Positions 59,481-64,000 of a stretch of DNA of 64,000 nucleotides are shown in pieces. The notes beneath the pieces were generated by a model that saw only the letters and a program-made list of their open reading frames with translations, was not told the DNA's origin and ran no database searches. Location: NCBI GenBank assembly GCA_017651265.1, contig JAGCDO010000007.1, forward strand, positions 16,550 to 80,549, given 5' to 3'. Position 1 is the first letter of the stretch; the number at the start of each line of letters is the position of its first letter. Made by a program: the position numbers and the translations under genes. The DNA comes from Prevotella sp. Its GTDB lineage: Bacteria > Bacteroidota > Bacteroidia > Bacteroidales > Bacteroidaceae.

Positions 59481-60659
59481 ATGAGTACAATATCCAACAA
59501 GATCTTCGTGGAGGCCATCGATGACGGCTCCACGCTGCATGCGCAGCTCCTTTCAGACAAACCGCTGTCGCAGGGCTACACATCCAACGGTTGCGTTCCC
59601 AACTGGAACACTGCAGCCAACCGACCGGTGGTCTACGTCGATCTCATCAGCGGATCCGACCGCGTGCCGGCCAACAGCGGCGGTACATGGACGTACAACG
59701 GCACACCCATCGACTTCGCCAACGACACACGGTTCGAGCTGGTGAACAACTACACCCCGCTGGGATATCCGAGCGGTGTCTACGTACCTGCCATCAGGAT
59801 CAAGGCGAACCTGGCCAGCAACACCAACGTGAACACCGACACCATCGGATACAGCGGATCATATACGCTGGGAGGCAGCGCAGTGCCGTTCAGCATCACC
59901 ACGTTCGTGCGCATCACAGGCGTCATGTCGAACGGTATCCTCGGACTCATCGAGTTCGTCAACGGATCCAACGTGATCACCACGAAGGGTCAGAAGAAGA
60001 CCATGCGGGCACGGCTCTACGGTGCGGACGGGCAGGAGATATCCGCATCGCAGTTCACCACCCAGTGGTATATGAACGATGTGCTGCTGGGTGCCGGAGC
60101 CAACGTCACCGACGGAGGAACCACATACAACCAGGCCATGCAGGTGGCCGAGGACGACAGCCTCGGTGCTGCCAAGGAGATCACGGACAACGCCATCATC
60201 AAGTGCGTGTTCACCTACAACACCACCTCCAGCGGCCAGAGCGCCACGCTCAACGATACCGCCTATGAGAGTATAGATGACCAGACCGACCCGGAGCAGA
60301 TGTATATCCAGGCAGTCGTATCCAACGGCGGTGCCGGACAGGACGGAGGCGGCATGACCCTGCACAAGGGACAGAGCGTGACGTTCCGCGTGTGGATGGG
60401 AACCATGGACGACTCCACCCCGGATCCGACATGGACGGACTTCTACGTCAGGCTGCACAAGAGCGACGGAAGCGTCGTCACCGCGAACATCGCCGGACTC
60501 AACAACGTGCAGAGCACCGTAACCACCAACGAGATGTACGGATACCGCAAGCTCGACTGGCTGTCGGCCAACAACTGGGCAGTGCTCACACTCCCCTATG
60601 ATATGGTCAAGGACACCTTCGACAAGTATCTGACCGGCTACCTGAAAGCAATCAAGTAA
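59481..60659 (+). CDS. Tail structural protein
   Basis: The 392-residue beta-rich protein (MSTISNKIFVEAIDDGSTLH and onward) has repeated Thr/Ser/Asn-rich strands and DGQEISASQFTTQWYMNDVL, which also fits the layout of the protein at 57889 (an Ig-like pair). Likely a virion surface component. It ends 1 bp before the fibre gene. Confidence 0.55.
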   Translation: MSTISNKIFVEAIDDGSTLHAQLLSDKPLSQGYTSNGCVPNWNTAANRPVVYVDLISGSDRVPANSGGTWTYNGTPIDFANDTRFELVNNYTPLGYPSGVYVPAIRIKANLASNTNVNTDTIGYSGSYTLGGSAVPFSITTFVRITGVMSNGILGLIEFVNGSNVITTKGQKKTMRARLYGADGQEISASQFTTQWYMNDVLLGAGANVTDGGTTYNQAMQVAEDDSLGAAKEITDNAIIKCVFTYNTTSSGQSATLNDTAYESIDDQTDPEQMYIQAVVSNGGAGQDGGGMTLHKGQSVTFRVWMGTMDDSTPDPTWTDFYVRLHKSDGSVVTANIAGLNNVQSTVTTNEMYGYRKLDWLSANNWAVLTLPYDMVKDTFDKYLTGYLKAIK

Positions 60660-60660
60660 G

Positions 60661-63153
60661 ATGCCAAGACAGAAGACGATATCAAGGACCATCTCGGTCT
60701 CCACGGTAGAGGACGGCGTAAGCCAGCCGTCCTACATCGAGGTGCAGGAGGCATGGAGCAACCAGGCCACTACGGCCAGTGCATCAACGATGCCGTCTGA
60801 CTGCACGGAATCGAGCTGGAAGGCGTACACACCAGCCAACTCCAGCAACCGCGCGTACCTGTGGCGTAGATCCAGGACTATGACACTGAACACGAGTACC
60901 AGGACCTACACTGCAGGGACTTGGTCGTACCAGCGCCTGAGCGGCACGAACGGTACCTCCATCAACCCGCGAGGACTGGTAGCCGACGCCAGCAAGAGGA
61001 GTTCCGGGTCTGCCACGCTCGTCGACGGCACGGTGATCACCATGGCCAACGGTGACTGCGTGACACAGCAGGACAACGGACACCTCTACCAGTGGGTGAC
61101 GGAAGGTGGCGGACGATGGATCGACCTCGGTGTGTTCCAGGGGGAACCGGGCAAGACATACTACACCCATATAGCCTGGGCAACGGGCGTCACGCTCAGC
61201 TCGTCACAGATCGACATTCCGGAGGGACAGCAGACACGCCCCAATGCCACAGCAGTCACCGGATTCACCATCGCGCCCACATCCCAGATGCCGTGGATGG
61301 GCGTGCTCGTCGATGAGAACACTGCAGACTCCACCACCGCTACCGACTACACCTGGAACAACGTGAAGGGTGAGCAGGGCGACGGCGGTGTGACCTATGA
61401 GATACGCTCTGCCATAGGGGTCATCAAGATCGCGTCAGACTCGACAACGGGAACGCTGACGGTTACTGTCTACTTCTACCAGCTGCAGGATGGTACGCTC
61501 TCGGCATACAGCTGCTATGCATCTGCATACCGGCGGCAAGGAACGACATACACCCGTATCACCCGCCGCACATCCAAGGGCACCAGCATGGCGATATCGT
61601 CTGCAGCCGTGTCCTCGGATCCGAACAACAGCAACTACGCCGATGCAGTGGTGGTGTTCATGACGGCCACATCGACGGGTACGGCTTCTGCAGCACCGTC
61701 GACATACCTTGCAAAGCTGGAGATACCGGTTGTCAAGGACGGTGATACAGGGCCGGGGGGAACGAACGGACGTCCCGGACGCTTCTACTACTACGCGCAG
61801 GAATGGCAGAACTCATCACTGGTCAGCTACGACGTTACCGATGCCATGGCACCGTTCTTCTCGTACTACGAAAACTACTACGTGTTCAACCCAACGACAC
61901 CAGGGCGCTACACCATGGCTCAGATGGGAGCTCCATTCCACTACGAGAGCATAGGAGGCTCGCAGCAGATCGTATACAACGAGAACTGGGAGATCATGGT
62001 GAACGACTTCAAGTACCTGATCACAGAGGCCATCTTCGGCAGCTTCGCGAAGTTCGGGGCATCGATCATCAACGGTGACTTCCTGATGTCACAGTACGTC
62101 ATTGCGCTTGGACTAGGCAACACCAAGCAGGTGGTAAACAACGCCACCAAGTACCAGTACTGCGATCCGGACGACATGTTCGGGGAAGGTGACATGTACG
62201 AGGATATCTCCGACCGCAGCATCTTCCCGCTTGTGCACACCGGACTGATAGAGGTGGAGAACGGTGATTTCAGCGAGTCGGTCAAGTCGAACCAGTGCAA
62301 CCTTACATGGGGAGGCAAGATGTACAGCATCGAGCTGGAGTGCTTCAGCAACGGAGCGGATCTGGAGGTCGTACTAGCCATGAGCGGTTTCGGAAACAAT
62401 CCGTCCTACCCGTCATGGACCGTCGGCACGATACCGCAGGAGTACCGTGACGACAACACCTTCTACTCGCACTACTTCTTCGCCACACCGAACATCGATA
62501 CGTCGTCATCCTTCGCACTGTACTTCAGACTGTCGAGCTCCGGCAACGGGGAATACGCTGAGGTGAGGAACATACGCATCCGCAGGGTGAAGTTCGTACC
62601 GCAGTTCTGCCTCGACATGAAGAAGGGAATGATGGTGGCGAACAACATCATCGCTCGCGGCCAGCTGCACGGGGGAAGCATCAGCCACAACGTACTGCGC
62701 TGCCACAGCAACTACGAGATATTCATGGTCACCGACCAGTCGGTCGTCACACTGTATAACACCTTCCGCTACGGTACCGTAGTGCTGCCGGCTCCCTCAG
62801 AGGACAACGCAGGGCACGTGATCGAGATATTCAACGGCATGAAGCTCAACTTCGAGTGGTACCTGTCGTTCGTCGGCTTCACCAGCTATACCGGTGGCCA
62901 GCGGTTCCGCAACCCGTTCGACACCAACGGGTATTCGCTGACGGTTTCCGGCACGCAGTATTACTCATGGAACGGGAGCAAGGCTGGTGCCGGGGCAAGA
63001 TCTGCAGACCTGAAGGGAATCACATACATCAAGCTGGTATGCACGAACGCATACGGCAGCGATTATGAATGGGTGGTTCTGAAGATAGAGGCCGGCTATG
63101 CCCGCGACAACAACGTCAAGCCGTACCTGCTCAATACGATGGTACCGGATTAA
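60661..63153 (+). CDS. Tail fibre protein
   Basis: The 830-residue protein is Ser/Thr/Gly-rich with SQPSYIEVQEAWSNQ near the start and a short collagen-like segment KDGDTGPGGTNGRPGRF at about 360-376, typical of trimeric tail fibres. The C-terminal third has ARGQLHGGSISHNVLRCHSN and a beta-rich domain with LPAPSEDNAGHVIEIFNG, probably the receptor-binding tip. Identity comes from size, composition and place. Confidence 0.7.
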   Translation: MPRQKTISRTISVSTVEDGVSQPSYIEVQEAWSNQATTASASTMPSDCTESSWKAYTPANSSNRAYLWRRSRTMTLNTSTRTYTAGTWSYQRLSGTNGTSINPRGLVADASKRSSGSATLVDGTVITMANGDCVTQQDNGHLYQWVTEGGGRWIDLGVFQGEPGKTYYTHIAWATGVTLSSSQIDIPEGQQTRPNATAVTGFTIAPTSQMPWMGVLVDENTADSTTATDYTWNNVKGEQGDGGVTYEIRSAIGVIKIASDSTTGTLTVTVYFYQLQDGTLSAYSCYASAYRRQGTTYTRITRRTSKGTSMAISSAAVSSDPNNSNYADAVVVFMTATSTGTASAAPSTYLAKLEIPVVKDGDTGPGGTNGRPGRFYYYAQEWQNSSLVSYDVTDAMAPFFSYYENYYVFNPTTPGRYTMAQMGAPFHYESIGGSQQIVYNENWEIMVNDFKYLITEAIFGSFAKFGASIINGDFLMSQYVIALGLGNTKQVVNNATKYQYCDPDDMFGEGDMYEDISDRSIFPLVHTGLIEVENGDFSESVKSNQCNLTWGGKMYSIELECFSNGADLEVVLAMSGFGNNPSYPSWTVGTIPQEYRDDNTFYSHYFFATPNIDTSSSFALYFRLSSSGNGEYAEVRNIRIRRVKFVPQFCLDMKKGMMVANNIIARGQLHGGSISHNVLRCHSNYEIFMVTDQSVVTLYNTFRYGTVVLPAPSEDNAGHVIEIFNGMKLNFEWYLSFVGFTSYTGGQRFRNPFDTNGYSLTVSGTQYYSWNGSKAGAGARSADLKGITYIKLVCTNAYGSDYEWVVLKIEAGYARDNNVKPYLLNTMVPD

Positions 63154-63210
63154 GGAAATAAAATGAAGAATATGACAATTAAATGAAAAAAAAATCAATC
63201 AATAACAATT

Positions 63211-63657
63211 ATGATGAACCATGATGAAATGGCTGAGGAGTACATCCAGGCCAGAGAAAAACAGAAGAGAGTTGATAACCCCAAATGGGACGGTACATCG
63301 TTCACACGCGGCGACATGGAGACCTGTTATGTGTGTGGCGCGATGGATTCAGAGGTGCTGCGCGTGGGAGAGACAGGCACGTTCGGACAGGCCATTGCTG
63401 CACTGAAGCGCGGCTTTAAGGTAGCGCGAGAGGGATGGAACGGTAAGGGTATGTGGCTCTGGCTGAAACAAGAGACAATGGTCAAGAGCGAGTGGTGCCA
63501 CGACCCGGCATTGAAGGAGATTGCCGATAAGAATGGCGGAGAGATTCATGCGTTGGGAACCATCTGCATGAAGACCGCCGACAATAAGATTCTGACGGGT
63601 TGGCTGGCTTCACAGACGGATGTACTGTCTAACGACTGGGTGCTGGTCAATCCTTAA
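63211..63657 (+). CDS. DUF2829 protein, Tad2-like anti-Thoeris candidate
   Basis: The 148-residue product has a DUF2829 core at about 58-146: FGQAIAALKRGFKVAREGWN, GKGMWLWL, ICMKTADNKILTGWLASQTD and DWVLVNP. Characterised Tad2 proteins are DUF2829 members that bind the Thoeris signal molecule (1''-3' gcADPR) and so block that defence. This protein has the conserved core plus about 57 extra N-terminal residues including CYVCG. It stands alone after the fibre gene with an A/T-rich leader, as accessory (moron) genes do. Anti-Thoeris action is inferred from family. Confidence 0.8.
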   Translation: MMNHDEMAEEYIQAREKQKRVDNPKWDGTSFTRGDMETCYVCGAMDSEVLRVGETGTFGQAIAALKRGFKVAREGWNGKGMWLWLKQETMVKSEWCHDPALKEIADKNGGEIHALGTICMKTADNKILTGWLASQTDVLSNDWVLVNP

Positions 63658-63709
63658 GGGGCGATTAAATAAATTAAAGATAATCATTAACTAATTAAAT
63701 ATTACAATT

Positions 63710-64000
63710 ATGGGAACATTTTTGAACGCGGTCAAGAACCTCATCAACTCACTCACTGCCAAGACCAGCAGTACAGCTTCAACAGCCGACATGGTACAGC
63801 TCCATGACGCCAACGGAAACCCCAACGGTAAGATCTCATTGGCCGACCTTGCATCAGTTCTGGGCGGAGCTGTAACAGAAATTAGTAACAATTCAGATCT
63901 GAACACACTTACAAATATCGGACTGTATAGGGCTTCCTCGAACAGCACAGCGAACAAACTTACTAACTGTCCCACAACAAAAGCTTTTGTAATGAGAGTC
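63710..64000 (+). CDS. Tail fibre-like protein, N-terminal part (cut by window edge)
   Basis: The visible 97 residues (MGTFLNAVKNLINSLTAKTS, then MVQLHDANGNPNGKISLADL and SDLNTLTNIGLYRASSSNST) start with a helical piece and lead into a pattern typical of tail fibre or receptor-binding proteins (pyocin-knob-like SDLNTLTNIGLY). It continues past the window edge. An A/T-rich 52-bp leader precedes it. Confidence 0.6.
   Translation, partial: MGTFLNAVKNLINSLTAKTSSTASTADMVQLHDANGNPNGKISLADLASVLGGAVTEISNNSDLNTLTNIGLYRASSNSTANKLTNCPTTKAFVMRV

Noticed and set aside
56088-60704. Long minus-strand frames opposite tail genes
   Set aside because: They have no starts with promoters and no family features; the plus-strand genes are contiguous and give coherent tail proteins.
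63691-63975. Minus-strand frame at the right edge
   Set aside because: It is antisense to a plausible fibre-like gene and has no family features.

Overview
The window is a piece of a Bacteroidales chromosome, most likely Prevotella or a close relative, carrying the left and central part of a tailed-phage prophage. The host assignment rests on repeated Bacteroidetes-type promoters (TTTG, 19-20 nt, TAnnTTTG), the conserved gene run DUF1599 / BT_3928-family / tpiA / SPOR / folE, an array of fimbrillin lipoproteins, and scarce Shine-Dalgarno sequences in the host part.

Host part, 1 to about 19.6 kb. A cut-off CCA-adding enzyme faces left from a divergent promoter. To its right are a small coiled-coil lipoprotein and the run DUF1599, DoxX/thioredoxin-like membrane protein, triosephosphate isomerase, SPOR protein and GTP cyclohydrolase I. 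A surface operon (4.9-11.6 kb) follows: a DUF3575-like porin-type protein, a DUF5119/Mfa2-like lipoprotein, four different fimbrillin-like lipoproteins and a TPR protein. A terminator at 11.76 kb separates it from a leftward six-gene operon (18.1 to 11.8 kb): voltage-gated potassium channel, CHASE2 sensor, caspase-like protease with Sel1 repeats, a DUF4384-like protein and two secreted proteins. A DUF418 membrane protein is the last host gene.

Phage part, about 19.6 kb to beyond the right end. A leftward repressor-like gene sits opposite a rightward early operon: HTH protein, LuxR-type regulator, small proteins, DUF4406, a zinc ribbon, a hairpin region with a tRNA-like element, an acyl carrier protein and a large primase-helicase. 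That operon ends at a strong terminator, followed by an array of 13 TGCACAC sites at near-helical spacing that looks like a replication origin. Late genes come in an unusual order: S49-type protease, capsid, tail-tube-like protein, methyltransferase, terminase, portal and connectors; then a lysis cassette (holin, GH19 endolysin, candidate unimolecular spanin); an amidoligase flanked by two related small proteins; a DEDDh exonuclease-BRCT protein; a hairpin-rich untranslated stretch of nearly 600 bp; and tape measure, tail and fibre genes. A DUF2829 protein of the Tad2 anti-Thoeris family follows the fibre gene. No integrase, right att site or second prophage end is visible.

The most unusual parts are: (1) 46.8-47.39 kb, which looks like one or two structured RNAs, with a duplicated terminator-promoter module, a 16-nt long-range helix that a third copy of the same motif could displace, and three 22-bp-spaced palindromes; (2) the phased TGCACAC array at 28.15-28.41 kb; (3) the amidoligase locus; (4) the tRNA-like element at 23.5 kb; (5) the Tad2-like protein. 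All calls come from reading the sequence; no database search or folding program was run.
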